The notes beneath the pieces are model-generated. The model saw only the letters and a list, made by a program, of their open reading frames with translations, searched no databases and was not told where the DNA came from. Shown piece by piece: positions 15,942-24,741 of a stretch of 64,000 nt of DNA. Origin of the DNA: Actinomadura oligospora ATCC 43269 (GTDB lineage Bacteria > Actinomycetota > Actinomycetes > Streptosporangiales > Streptosporangiaceae); NCBI RefSeq assembly GCF_000518265.1, contig NZ_KI912410.1:290774-354773 (forward strand). The letters run 5' to 3'. Position 1 is the first letter of the stretch, and every line of letters begins with the position of its first letter. A program made the translations under genes and the position numbers.

Positions 15942-17291
15942 GTGGGCGACCTCGCCAAGATCTTCAAGGCGTACGACATCCGGGGCGTGGTCCCGGACGA
16001 GCTCGACGCCGAGACCGTGGAGCGCGTCGGCGCGGCCTTCGTCCGCGTGACCGGCGCCCGCACGGTCGTCACGGCCCACGACATGCGCACCTCGTCCGAG
16101 CCGCTGGCCGCCGCGTTCGCGCGCGGCGCGACCGCCCAGGGCGCCGACGTGATCGAGGCCGGGCTAGGCTCGACCGACCTGCTCTACTACGCCTCCGGCG
16201 CGCTCGACGTGCCCGGCGCCATGTTCACCGCCAGCCACAACCCGGCCAAGTACAACGGCATCAAGCTGTGCCGCGCCGGGGCGCGCCCGGTCGGCCGCGA
16301 CACCGGGCTGACGGAGATCCGCGACATGGTCGCGAACGGCGTCCCCGCCCACGACGGCGAGCCCGGGACGATCACCCGGCAGGACATGCTCGACGGCTAC
16401 GCCGAGCACCTGAAGAAGCTGGTCGACCTGTCCGGCGTCCGGCCGCTGAAGGTCGTGGTCGACGCGGGCAACGGCATGGGCGGGCACACCGTCCCGACCG
16501 TGTTCCGCGGCCTGCCGATCGACCTGGTGCCGCTGTACTTCGAGCTCGACGGCACCTTCCCGAACCACGAGGCCAACCCGATCGAGCCCGAGAACCTGCG
16601 CGACCTGCAGGCCAAGGTGCGCGAGACCGGCGCCGACATCGGCCTGGCCTTCGACGGCGACGCCGACCGCTGCTTCGTCGTGGACGAGCGGGGCGAGATC
16701 GTCCCCCCGTCCGCGATCACCGCGCTGGTCGCGGTGCGCGAACTGGCCAAGCACCCGGGCGCGTCCATCGTGCACAACCTGATCAGCTCCAAGGCCGTCC
16801 CGGAGATCATCACCGCGCAGGGCGGCGTCCCCGTGCGCACCCGGGTCGGGCACTCGTTCATCAAGCAGACGATGGCCGAGACCGGCGCGGTGTTCGGCGG
16901 CGAGCACTCGGCGCACTTCTACTTCAAGGACTTCTGGTTCGCCGACTCCGGCATGCTCGCCGCCCTGCACGTGCTCGCCGCACTCGGCACCCAGTCCGGC
17001 CCGCTGTCGCAGATGCTGGCCGAGTACAGCCCGTACGCGGCCTCCGGTGAGATCAACAGCGAGGTCGCCGACCAGGCCGCCGCCACCGCGCGCGTGCGCG
17101 AGGTGTTCGAGGGCCGCCCGGGCGTGACCATCGACGAGTTGGACGGGCTCACCGTCACCGGCGGCGCCTGGTGGTTCAACCTGCGCCCGTCCAACACCGA
17201 ACCGCTGCTCCGCCTGAACGCGGAGGCCGACGACGAGACGACCATGACCGGGCTGCGTGACGAGGTCCTGGCGATCGTGAGGGAGAAGTGA
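15942..17291 (+). CDS. manB: Phosphomannomutase/phosphoglucomutase (ManB type)
   Basis: A 449-residue alpha-D-phosphohexomutase converting mannose-6-P to mannose-1-P (and often glucose phosphates) for GDP-mannose and glycan synthesis. The phosphoserine loop is TASHNP with S98. The Mg-binding loop is DGDADR, the sugar-binding loop is GEHSAH, and the phosphate-binding loop near the end is RPSNTEP. All four are intact. The GTG at 15942, with GGGGAG five bases upstream, is preferred over the GTG at 15918. It heads an operon with the Trm112-like gene, the SIS isomerase and the cation transporter. This pairs a mutase with an isomerase acting on the same sugar phosphates. Confidence 0.93.
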   Translation: MGDLAKIFKAYDIRGVVPDELDAETVERVGAAFVRVTGARTVVTAHDMRTSSEPLAAAFARGATAQGADVIEAGLGSTDLLYYASGALDVPGAMFTASHNPAKYNGIKLCRAGARPVGRDTGLTEIRDMVANGVPAHDGEPGTITRQDMLDGYAEHLKKLVDLSGVRPLKVVVDAGNGMGGHTVPTVFRGLPIDLVPLYFELDGTFPNHEANPIEPENLRDLQAKVRETGADIGLAFDGDADRCFVVDERGEIVPPSAITALVAVRELAKHPGASIVHNLISSKAVPEIITAQGGVPVRTRVGHSFIKQTMAETGAVFGGEHSAHFYFKDFWFADSGMLAALHVLAALGTQSGPLSQMLAEYSPYAASGEINSEVADQAAATARVREVFEGRPGVTIDELDGLTVTGGAWWFNLRPSNTEPLLRLNAEADDETTMTGLRDEVLAIVREK

Positions 17292-17293
17292 CG

Positions 17294-17470
17294 ATGAAGC
17301 TCGACTCGTGGCTGCTGGAGATCCTCGCCTGCCCGAACTGCGGCGGGGCCCTGGAGCAGGACGACAAGGCCGGTGAGCTGGTCTGCACGGGGACGTGCAA
17401 GTACGCCTACCCGGTGCGCGACGACATCCCCGTGCTGCTCGTCGACGAGGCCCGGACGCCCACCCCGTGA
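17294..17470 (+). CDS. Trm112-like zinc protein
   Basis: A 58-residue protein of the Trm112/YcaR family. Four cysteines, C13, C16, C31 and C35, in CPNCGG and CTGTCKY form the zinc site, followed by YPVRDDIPVLLVDEA, the family signature. In other organisms these proteins activate methyltransferases. The bacterial role is less clear, and next to manB and a phosphosugar isomerase it may stabilise a partner. The ATG at 17294 has GGGAGAAG upstream, within the last codons of manB. Its stop overlaps the next start as GTGA. Confidence 0.9.
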   Translation: MKLDSWLLEILACPNCGGALEQDDKAGELVCTGTCKYAYPVRDDIPVLLVDEARTPTP

Positions 17471-18660
17471 GCGCCGCACCGGAGGATCGGGAGGCCCCCG
17501 CGGCCCCGGCCGGCCGGAGCGGCGTCGACGAATCCCGGCTGGAGTCCGCCGACGCGGTGGAGGCCGCCGACCCGGGCGGCATGCTCCGCCAGGTCGCCTC
17601 GTCCGCCGCGCAGATCCGCGAGGCTCGGCTGCTGGCGGCGGAGGCCGGGATCGACCGGATCGCCGACGAGGGCCGTCCCCGCGCCGTCATCGTGACCGGC
17701 ATGGGCGGCTCCGGCATCTCCGGCGACGTCCTGGCCGCCGTGTGCGGGCCCGGCTGCCCGGTGCCGGTGCTGACCGTCCGCGGGCACCGGCTGCCCGGCT
17801 GGGTCGGCGCGGCCGACCTGGTGATCGCCGTGTCCTGCTCCGGTGGCACCGAGGAGACCCTCGCGGTGGCGGCCGAGGCGGCCCGGCGCGGCTGCCGCCT
17901 GCTGCTGGTCGGCGGCACCGAGTCGCCCCTGTCCCGGCTCGCCGAGCAGACCCGCAGCCTGTTCGTCCCGGTCCGGTCGGTGGGGCAGCCCCGCGCCACG
18001 CTGTGGGGGCTGACCGTCCCGCTGCTGATGGCGGCCCGCGCGCTGCGGCTCGCCGACGTCCCGGACGGCGTGCTCGAGTCCACCGCCACCCGGCTGGAGG
18101 ACGTCGCGCACCGCTGCCGCCCGGCCAGCGAGCCGTTCGTGAACCCGGCCAAGCGCATCGCCCTCGACCTCGCGGGCGACTTCCCGATGGTGTGGGGCTC
18201 GTCCCCGCTCGCGGGCGTCGCCGCGTACCGGATGTGCTGCCAGCTCAACGAGAACGCCAAGTACCCAGGCGTCTTCGGCGAGCTGCCCGAGGCCAACCAC
18301 AACCAGGTCGTCGCCTTCGACGGGTTCTTCGGCCGCGCGGGCGGCGGCGCCGGTGACCCGGACGACTTCTTCCGCGACCGCGCCGACGAGGCCGAGCACG
18401 GCCTGCATCTGGTCGTGATGCGCGACACGGACGAACATCCGCAGGTCGCGAAGCGGCGCGAGGTGTCGCTCGAACTCGCCGCCGCGCGCGGGGTTCCCGT
18501 CACCGAGGTCCGCGCGGAGGGTGACCACCCGCTGGAGAGAATGGCGACACTTGTAGCCGTTGCTGACTATGTCACGGTTTACTTGGCGATCGCACTGGGC
18601 GTCGACCCGACGCCGGTGGCGACCATCCAGGAGCTCAAGGCGAGGATTGCGGACGTATGA
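17467..18660 (+). CDS. SIS-domain phosphoglucose/phosphomannose isomerase
   Basis: A 397-residue protein with two SIS subdomains. The first has VIVTGMGGSGISGDVLAAV and VIAVSCSGGTEETLAVAAEAARRG. The second contains the active-site glutamate stretch GELPEANHNQVVAF. This matches bifunctional glucose-/mannose-6-phosphate isomerases of archaea and actinobacteria. With ManB it links fructose-6-P to mannose-1-P. About 40 Ala/Pro/Asp-rich residues precede the fold. I place the start at the GTG at 17467, overlapping the Trm112 stop codon by four bases. The longer open frame reading back into the Trm112 gene is a shadow. It overlaps the next gene by ATGA. Confidence 0.88.
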   Translation: MSAAPEDREAPAAPAGRSGVDESRLESADAVEAADPGGMLRQVASSAAQIREARLLAAEAGIDRIADEGRPRAVIVTGMGGSGISGDVLAAVCGPGCPVPVLTVRGHRLPGWVGAADLVIAVSCSGGTEETLAVAAEAARRGCRLLLVGGTESPLSRLAEQTRSLFVPVRSVGQPRATLWGLTVPLLMAARALRLADVPDGVLESTATRLEDVAHRCRPASEPFVNPAKRIALDLAGDFPMVWGSSPLAGVAAYRMCCQLNENAKYPGVFGELPEANHNQVVAFDGFFGRAGGGAGDPDDFFRDRADEAEHGLHLVVMRDTDEHPQVAKRREVSLELAAARGVPVTEVRAEGDHPLERMATLVAVADYVTVYLAIALGVDPTPVATIQELKARIADV

Positions 18661-19592
18661 GTGCTGAAGGCGGAGGCAAGGCGATCATCGCCGCCCTGGC
18701 AGCGAACCTCGGAATCGCGGTGTCGAAATTCGTCGCGTTCGCCTTCACGGGCTCGTCCTCGATGCTGGCCGAAGGCATCCACTCGGTCGCCGACTCCGGC
18801 AACCAGGTGCTGCTGCTCGTCGGGCGCAAGCGCTCGGTGCGCGAGCGCACCGAGCGGCACCCGTTCGGCTTCGGCCGTGAGCGGTTCTTCTACGCCTTCA
18901 TCGTGGCGGTCGTGCTGTTCACCATCGGCGCGGCGTTCTCGCTGTACGAGGGAGTCCACAAGCTCCAGCACCCGGAGAAGGTCGAGTCCCCAGTCTGGGC
19001 GTTCGGCGTGCTGATCGTCGCGATCGGGCTGGAGAGCCTCAGCTTCAGGACCGCGATCGGCGAGGCCAACCAGACCCGCGGCACCCGCTCGTGGGTCGAG
19101 TACGTCCGGCGGGCCAAGGCCCCCGAGCTCCCGGTCGTCCTGCTGGAGGACGCCGCCGCCCTCATCGGCCTCATCCTGGCGCTGCTCGGCGTCGGGCTGG
19201 CCGTGGTGACCGGCAACGGCATCTGGGACGGCGTCGGCACGATCGCGATCGGCCTGCTGCTCGCCGCGGTCGCGACCATCCTGGCCATCGAGACCAAGAG
19301 CCTGCTGATCGGCGAGGGCGCCGACCCGGACACCCAGGTGAAGATCATCGAGACCCTGGAGTCGGTGCCCGAGGTGGACCGCGTGATCCACATCCGCACC
19401 GAGTACGTCGGTCCCGAGGAACTCCTCATCGCCGCCAAGATCGCCGTGCACCACGACGAGACGGCCGCCGAGGTCGCGCGCGGCATCGACGCCGCCGAGG
19501 AGAAGGTCCGCGCCCGGTTCCCCGAGGCCGCCCTGATCTACCTCGAGCCCGACATCGACCGCTCCGGCACCCACCCCACGCCGACCACCTGA
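18657..19592 (+). CDS. Cation diffusion facilitator family transporter
   Basis: A 311-residue inner-membrane antiporter of the CDF family, which exports divalent metals such as zinc in exchange for protons. Helix II has HSVAD with H42 and D46, and a later helix has the partner site LLEDAAALIG. Six membrane segments precede a cytoplasmic C-terminal domain (VDRVIHIRTEYVGPEELLIAAKIAV) that forms the dimer interface. It is the last gene of the manB operon with an ATGA overlap. The metal may serve the zinc protein or isomerase encoded upstream, but that is inference. A hairpin follows in the gap before the convergent gene. Confidence 0.9.
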   Translation: MSAEGGGKAIIAALAANLGIAVSKFVAFAFTGSSSMLAEGIHSVADSGNQVLLLVGRKRSVRERTERHPFGFGRERFFYAFIVAVVLFTIGAAFSLYEGVHKLQHPEKVESPVWAFGVLIVAIGLESLSFRTAIGEANQTRGTRSWVEYVRRAKAPELPVVLLEDAAALIGLILALLGVGLAVVTGNGIWDGVGTIAIGLLLAAVATILAIETKSLLIGEGADPDTQVKIIETLESVPEVDRVIHIRTEYVGPEELLIAAKIAVHHDETAAEVARGIDAAEEKVRARFPEAALIYLEPDIDRSGTHPTPTT

Positions 19593-19605
19593 CTTTGCCG
19601 TCCCC

Positions 19606-19632
19606 CGCCCGGCCGTCTCGGCGCGCCGGGCG
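19606..19632. terminator. Hairpin after the manB operon
   Basis: CGCCCGGC (19606-19613) pairs with GCCGGGCG (19625-19632) around eleven bases, between convergent stop codons. Confidence 0.5.
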
Positions 19633-19711
19633 AGCGACGGTCAGCATGGTGCGGTCAGCGCTAGATGGTCGATGCAGACCGGTCTTGCGTGGGCTGGTCG
19701 GTCCGGGACGG

Positions 19712-21049
19712 TCAGCGTGGGCGTGGGGTGTTGGTCCAGGTCAGGGCCTGGGAGCGGGTGACGCCAGGGGCCCTGAAGGCTCCGGCGGCACGGATCACCT
19801 GGGTGCCGGGGACGAGGGCCAGCGCGCTGATCACGCCGGACGTCTCCCGGCCGGAGCCCGCCTTGGGCATCGGCGGGCGGGAGATGTCCCAGGCCGTCCC
19901 GTTGTAGTGCGCCAGGTAGGGACGTGAGCCGGTGTCCGCGCCGGAGATCCAGACCCCGTCCTGGCCGTCCGTGACGGCGGCCGTGGGCCCGTTCGCCGCT
20001 TCGGGGACGCGGGCTCGGGCCGCCGGGCGGCCGGAACCAGGGAGCGGGGCGGGGACGACCGACCAGCTGCCGCCGTCCCAGTGCTCGACGAGGGACGCGC
20101 CGGCGGAGGTCGTGCCGACCACCCAGGCGTTGTTCGGGGAGTCGGTGGCCACGGCGGACGGTGTCGCGTCGGCGGCCGACTGCGGAGGCGTCGTGGCGGC
20201 CCAGGAGCGGCCGTTCCAGTGGAGCAGGAGTTGGCGGGTTCCCGCGGTTCCCACGGCCCAGGCGTCGTCGTGGGCGTGCGCGGCGACGGCGTTCAGCGTG
20301 CTGCCGGGCCCTGAGCCGGTGGGCGTGACCGTCCAGGCCCGTCCGTTGAAGTGCCAGGTCACGGCCATGGTTCCGGCGAAACCGTTGCCGCTCCCGACCG
20401 CCCACACGTCGCCGGGAGCGCGCTCGGCCACTCCCCGGGCGGAGTTCGGCTTGCCGCCGGAGGCGGGGAGCGCGCCGGGGATCCAGTGCCTCCCGTTCCA
20501 GTGGACGGTCCGGGCGTTGCCGTCGGCGCTCGTCCCCACGATCCACGCGTCGTTCGCGGAGGCGGCGGAGATCCCGCCGAGGACGGTCCGGTCGGGCAGG
20601 GGCAGCGGAGTCCGGCGCCAGCGTGAGCCCGTCCAGTGCACGGCCAGCGGGGCGGTTCCGTCCCGTCCGACGGCCCAGGCCGTCCTGGTGGACGGTGCGG
20701 TGACCCCGGTCAGGGCTGTTTCGCCCGAAAGGCCCTCCGGGCGGACGAAGCGCCAGCACCGGCACTCCGCCTTCCGGGGCGTCCGGGTGTTCGGGCGCGC
20801 GGCGATTCCGGGTGTTCCGGCCATCAACCGGCAGGATCCGGTGTGCGGATGCGCGTCCGGCGCGCAGGACGCCGTGTCGATGCCGGTTGTCGAAGGCGGC
20901 GCGCCCAGCGCCGCGGCCGTCGTCGGCATTGATGTCGGGGAAGACGCCGCCGCAGTCGTTGAAGGCGCTGCCAGTGCCGCGGCTGTGGCCAGTGGAGGCA
21001 GGAGCGCGGTGGACGTGAGCGTGCGGACGCCGTGTCGTTGAAAAGCCAT
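19712..21049 (-). CDS. Secreted protein with propeller-like DAWxVG/HWNG repeats
   Basis: About 445 residues, starting with a signal peptide (RTLTSTALLPPLATAAALAAP). After a linker come at least six repeats of ~50 residues. Each has the phrase (D/N)(A/V)W(A/I/V)VG followed 15-20 residues later by xHWNGxxW: for example NDAWIVGTS...VHWNGRHW, DVWAVGSG...WHFNGRAW, DDAWAVGTA...LHWNGRSW, NNAWVVGTT...EHWDGGSW. Such repeats build a beta-propeller in secreted actinomycete proteins of unknown role. GGAGGGACC directly before the ATG at 21049 fixes the start and excludes the 74 upstream residues of open frame. A cysteine-containing segment lies before the repeats (TASCAPDAHPHTGSC). No catalytic residues are recognised. 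Confidence 0.8.
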   Translation of the reverse strand: MAFQRHGVRTLTSTALLPPLATAAALAAPSTTAAASSPTSMPTTAAALGAPPSTTGIDTASCAPDAHPHTGSCRLMAGTPGIAARPNTRTPRKAECRCWRFVRPEGLSGETALTGVTAPSTRTAWAVGRDGTAPLAVHWTGSRWRRTPLPLPDRTVLGGISAASANDAWIVGTSADGNARTVHWNGRHWIPGALPASGGKPNSARGVAERAPGDVWAVGSGNGFAGTMAVTWHFNGRAWTVTPTGSGPGSTLNAVAAHAHDDAWAVGTAGTRQLLLHWNGRSWAATTPPQSAADATPSAVATDSPNNAWVVGTTSAGASLVEHWDGGSWSVVPAPLPGSGRPAARARVPEAANGPTAAVTDGQDGVWISGADTGSRPYLAHYNGTAWDISRPPMPKAGSGRETSGVISALALVPGTQVIRAAGAFRAPGVTRSQALTWTNTPRPR

Positions 21050-21472
21050 TGGTCCCTCCGGACAGCGATTGTCCGGTGAGACGTGCGCGGAGCGCGGGAG
21101 CGGTGGGCAAAAGCCCCGTAGATCTGGGAAGGCAGCTCCCCTCGTCGGCCGGCCGGATGCCGGTCGACCCCAGCCCAGGCAAGATCGGCGATGCCCCCGG
21201 AGGGAGGCTGGCCGGCCGACGCGGGGCGCCTTCCATGCACGCCGACCGGACCCCTGAAAACCGGACGGCATCGCGTGACCTCGGCAGCCCGCCGAACCCC
21301 CTATGTCGGCGGAGTCACCGTGTCGGTCACGGTTAAGACATTACGGCCGCGGCCGTCGTTCTGACGTCCCCCTCAGGGAGGGAACACATGTCGTCCTCCA
21401 GGGGGATACAGGTCCTCCGCATGGCTCCGCACGGTGAGGCAGGGCACTTCGCCCTGCGGTCACACTGGAGGG
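21050..21472. other. Divergent intergenic region, 423 bases
   Basis: It holds the promoters of the secreted propeller protein (minus) and the histidine kinase (plus). A relatively AT-rich patch around 21325-21345 is the best promoter region, but I see no convincing hexamer pair or protein-coding frame. CACACT lies six bases before the kinase GTG but does not fit TANNNT. Confidence 0.4.
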
Positions 21473-23272
21473 GTGACCAGCGACGACCAGTCTGAGAACC
21501 CCGTCCCGCCGACCGCGTTCGGCCCCGCCCTCGCGCGCCACGCATGGCTGTTGTCCGGACGGGTCGTCGCGGGTGTCGGCCAGCTGCTGCTCTGGATCCT
21601 GACCGGCCTCGGCGTGGTGCTGCGTCCCCTCGGACGCCGGGTCTCCGCCCGCCTCAACGGGCCCCGCGCCCAGTCCCCCTCAGGTGTACCCGGGCCTCAT
21701 CCTGGAGGCGTACAGGGGCCGTCCGGCGGGGGCCCGACGGGGGCCTCGACGACGGTGACGGCTCCCTTGCCCCGGTGGATCAACGGATGGCGGGAGTTCA
21801 CCGAATCCTGGTACTTCGCCCCGCTGACCGGTTTCGCGCTGACGATCGCGGCGCTGGCGGAGCTCGCGCCGGGCTCGCGGACGCCGATCAGCATCACCGG
21901 CGGGTTCGCGGTCGCCTCCACGCTGCCGCTGGTGTGGCGGCGCGAGTACCTGCGCCCGGTCGCGGCCGTCGCCCTCGGCGCGTTCGCCGCGAGCCTGCTC
22001 ACCGGGCAGGAAGTGCTGGTCACGACCGTCCTGGCGGCCCTGTACACGCTGTACGCGCTGGCCCGGCAGCTGCCGCGCCAGTCCGCGGGGGTGCTCGCCG
22101 TGGGCGGCGTCGCAACCGTCGCCGTCGTCTACCTCGCCACCGACACCCTCGGGGACGTCCCCTGGCCCGCGGCCGTGGTGGCCGTCCTGGCCGCGACCGG
22201 CCTCGGCGACGCCCGCCGGACGGTGGAGCGGGCCGGACGCACCGAAGCCGCCGCCGAGGAACGCAACAACGAGACTCTGACCAGGTTGAACGCCGTTCAG
22301 CGGGAGCAGGCGGTGATGCGCGAGCGGGCCCGCATCGCGCGTGAGCTGCACGACGTCGTGGCGCACTCGGTGTCCATGATCGCAGTTCAGGCGGAGACCG
22401 CGCCGTACACGATGGAGAGCCTGTCGCCTGAGGCCCGTGAGGGCTACACGGAGATCGCCCGGACCGCGCGCGAGGCGCTGGTGGAGATGCGGCGCCTGCT
22501 CGGTGTGCTCCGCGCCGACGCCGGCGCGGAGGCCGAATCCGCGCCGCAGCCCCGGCTGGACCGGCTCCCCGAACTGGTCGACCAGCACCAGGGCGCGGGC
22601 GGTCGCGCCGACCTGGTCGTCCAGGGACAGCCGCGCGCGCTGTCCACGACGGTCGAGCTGTCGGCGTACCGGATCGTCCAGGAGGCGCTGACCAACGCGC
22701 GGCGGCACGCGCCCGGCGCGGACGTCCACATCGAGCTCACCTACCTGCCCGACCGGCTCGCCGTCCGGGTCCGCGACGAGGGCGCGGACGGGCGGACGAT
22801 GATCCTCAACCCGCGGGACGCGGCAGGCGGCACCACCGTCCTGGACCTCGGAGCCGAAGCGTCCGGCCCCGGGAACGCGCCCTTCGGCTCCGGACCCGCG
22901 CCGACCGGACCTGGTAACGCGCCGACCGGGCCTGGGAACGTGTCGTCCCAGGCTGGGAACGCGCCGTTCGGGACGGGGAGCATGCCGTCCCGGGCGGGGA
23001 ACGTCCCGTCCGGGGCCGGGAACGTGCCGTCCGGGGCGGGACACATGCCGTCAGGGGTTGGAGCCGTGCCGTCTGGGCCTGGGTACGCGCCGCCGGGGGG
23101 TGGGAGCGTGCCGTCCGGCGGCGGGCATGGCCTTCTCGGCATGAAGGAACGTGCGACCATGCTGGGCGGACGGTTCTCCGCCGGACACGCCGCGGACGGC
23201 GGATTCGTGGTGGAGGCCGAACTGCCGCTGACGAGGGAGGACCCCGCCCGTGACCCAGGGACGAGCCGCTGA
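21473..23272 (+). CDS. Sensor histidine kinase of the NarL-partner type with a repeat insertion in its ATPase domain
   Basis: About 599 residues. After a disordered Gly/Pro-rich start come membrane segments between ~residues 110 and 245, then the dimerisation helix with phospho-acceptor H293 in ARIARELHDVVAHSVSMIAVQAE (HisKA_3). The HATPase domain follows: the N box is YRIVQEALTNARRHAPG and the G1 motif is VRVRDEGAD. Between G1 and the final GHGLLGMKERATMLGG (G2), where related kinases have only some 10-15 residues, there are about 100 residues (443-551) made of repeats such as GPGNAP, AGNVPSG and GSVPSGG. The nucleotide-binding parts on both sides look intact. The GTG at 21473 follows GGAGGG. 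It is paired with the response regulator 153 bases downstream. Confidence 0.88.
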   Translation: MTSDDQSENPVPPTAFGPALARHAWLLSGRVVAGVGQLLLWILTGLGVVLRPLGRRVSARLNGPRAQSPSGVPGPHPGGVQGPSGGGPTGASTTVTAPLPRWINGWREFTESWYFAPLTGFALTIAALAELAPGSRTPISITGGFAVASTLPLVWRREYLRPVAAVALGAFAASLLTGQEVLVTTVLAALYTLYALARQLPRQSAGVLAVGGVATVAVVYLATDTLGDVPWPAAVVAVLAATGLGDARRTVERAGRTEAAAEERNNETLTRLNAVQREQAVMRERARIARELHDVVAHSVSMIAVQAETAPYTMESLSPEAREGYTEIARTAREALVEMRRLLGVLRADAGAEAESAPQPRLDRLPELVDQHQGAGGRADLVVQGQPRALSTTVELSAYRIVQEALTNARRHAPGADVHIELTYLPDRLAVRVRDEGADGRTMILNPRDAAGGTTVLDLGAEASGPGNAPFGSGPAPTGPGNAPTGPGNVSSQAGNAPFGTGSMPSRAGNVPSGAGNVPSGAGHMPSGVGAVPSGPGYAPPGGGSVPSGGGHGLLGMKERATMLGGRFSAGHAADGGFVVEAELPLTREDPARDPGTSR

Positions 23273-23303
23273 CCGCCGTGGCGCGACCGCACCCGTGCCG
23301 CCG

Positions 23304-23370
23304 CTAGGGCGTGTCTCAAAGCCACCTGGACGCCGCTCGCCACGGGCGCCGACCTTGAGACACGCACTAG
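23304..23370. mobile_element. MITE-like miniature inverted-repeat element
   Basis: CTAGGGCGTGTCTCAA (23304-23319) and TTGAGACACGCACTAG (23355-23370) are inverted repeats with one mismatch (G/A at the position after CTAG), 35 bases apart. Taking TA as a target duplication within CTAG leaves a 61-bp element (23307-23367) with ends GGGCGTGTCTCAA and GTGCGTGTCTCAA read inward. TA/CTAG targets are known for some IS5-family elements, so a non-autonomous derivative is the best explanation. It lies between the kinase and regulator genes and could also form a hairpin in their mRNA. Confidence 0.5.
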
Positions 23371-23425
23371 TCCGCCCCGCCCCACCTCGTCCGGTGCCGG
23401 CCGCCGGGGCGTGGGGAGCGCCGTC

Positions 23426-24103
23426 GTGATCAAGGTCCTGGTGGTGGACGACCAGACGATCGTGCGCGCGGGGTTCGCGGCCCTGCTGGACGCGCAGCCC
23501 GACATCTCGGTCGCCGGGCAGGCCGGGGACGGCCGTGAGGCGGTCCGGCTGGCCGAGCAGCACGCCCCTGACGTGGTGGTCATGGACATCCGGATGCCCG
23601 GCATGGACGGCATCGAGGCCACCCGCCGCATCCTCGGCGGACCCGGCGGCGACGGCACCCGCGTCCTGGTCCTGACCACCTTCGACGTCGACGAGTACGT
23701 CTACGAGGCCCTCGCCGTCGGCGCCAGCGGCTTCCTGCTGAAGGACGCGACGGCCGACGAGCTGGTCTCCGCCGTCCGCGTCGTCGCGCGCGGCGACTCG
23801 CTGCTCGCGCCGCAGGTCACGGGCCGTCTGATCCGCGAGTTCACCAAGCAGCGCCGGACGCGTCCGACCCCTCCGGCCGCACTGTCCACGCTGACCGCGC
23901 GCGAGACCGAGGTGCTCGTCCTGATCGCGGCGGGCCTCTCGAACGGCGAGATCGCGGGCCGCCTCGTCGTGAGCGAGCACACCGTGAAGACCCACGTCGC
24001 CCGGGTGTTCACCAAGCTGAACCTGCGCGACCGCGCTCAGGCCGTCATGCTCGCCTACGAGTCCGGCTTGGTCGTCCCGGGCGAGAGCGCCGCGTCCGAG
24101 TAG
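23426..24103 (+). CDS. NarL/LuxR-type response regulator
   Basis: A 225-residue two-domain regulator. The receiver domain has the acidic pair in VLVVDDQ, the phospho-acceptor D54 in VVVMDIRMPGMDG, and the conserved Thr and Lys in VLTTF and FLLKD. The C-terminal LuxR helix-turn-helix has LTARETEVLVLIAAGLSNGEIAGRL and SEHTVKTHVARVFTKLNLRDR. It is cognate to the kinase just upstream. The GTG at 23426 with GGGGAG seven bases before it is preferred to the GTG at 23411. The signal and target genes are not evident from the context. Confidence 0.93.
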   Translation: MIKVLVVDDQTIVRAGFAALLDAQPDISVAGQAGDGREAVRLAEQHAPDVVVMDIRMPGMDGIEATRRILGGPGGDGTRVLVLTTFDVDEYVYEALAVGASGFLLKDATADELVSAVRVVARGDSLLAPQVTGRLIREFTKQRRTRPTPPAALSTLTARETEVLVLIAAGLSNGEIAGRLVVSEHTVKTHVARVFTKLNLRDRAQAVMLAYESGLVVPGESAASE

Positions 24104-24182
24104 ATCCGTTTCCTCTGCGCGCCGGGGCCGGTCCGAGCACCGCGCCTTGACCTGGGCGGACTTGGCGCGGGCGCAGGTTGAC

Positions 24183-24527
24183 CTAGAACGAGCCGGGCGG
24201 AGGCGGGCCAGGCTGGGACGAGCCGGGCGGAGGCGGGCCGGGCTGGGACGCGCGGTGGCGGCGGGACGAGACGACCATGCCGACCAGGCAGGCGGCGGAC
24301 AGCGCGGGACCCCCGGCGACCTGCACGTATCCCCACATGTGGAGCGAGCTCTTCCGCTCCTCGTACGTCTGGGTGTGGACGCGGCCGCGCGTGGACGTCC
24401 GGCAGAGGTCGTCCGGGCCCATGCGCACGCCCTCGCAGCCGGGCGGGGCGACGAGCCGGTAGACGCCCCAGCCGAACAGCAGGACGCCCGCGACGACGCC
24501 CACGAGCAGCTGGATCTTGTTCCTCAT
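24183..24527 (-). CDS. Small two-helix membrane protein with Pro/Gly-rich tail
   Basis: A 114-residue protein. A first membrane helix near the N-terminus (IQLLVGVVAGVLLFGWGVYRL) is followed by a short loop with two cysteines (PGCEGVRMGPDDLCRT) that could form a disulfide outside the cell. A second helix follows (WGYVQVAGGPALSAACLVGMVV). The tail ends in two copies of SQPGPPPPGS, encoded by a 30-bp tandem duplication (24190-24219 and 24220-24249) differing at one base. I do not recognise a family. It is downstream of the MerR gene on the same strand, 214 bases away. Confidence 0.65.
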   Translation of the reverse strand: MRNKIQLLVGVVAGVLLFGWGVYRLVAPPGCEGVRMGPDDLCRTSTRGRVHTQTYEERKSSLHMWGYVQVAGGPALSAACLVGMVVSSRRHRASQPGPPPPGSSQPGPPPPGSF

Positions 24528-24741
24528 GCCTGGTCGGTCCGCTCCGTTCGGCTCGGGGCCTGGATATCGCGCAGGGTGTCCTTCGCGCCCGGTTTCGGAA
24601 GGTCGGAGGGGTGCCCGCTCGACCGACGCCGGGGGCCGGGCGGCCTGCTCGACCGGTGCCGGGGGCCGGTGCCGGGGTGGCGGGGTCTGCACAGCCAGGG
24701 GCGGCGGCGGGCGTGCGGCCCGATCGGGTTTCGGGGGTTCG

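Noticed and set aside
19932..21041. 369-codon plus-strand frame opposite the propeller protein
   Set aside because: The minus frame has a signal peptide, regular repeats and a ribosome binding site; the plus frame has none of these.
23304..23370. Ordinary intrinsic terminator between kinase and regulator genes
   Set aside because: The inverted repeat is 16 bp with a 35-base loop and no T tract, and the CTAG ends fit a transposable element better, though hairpin formation remains possible.
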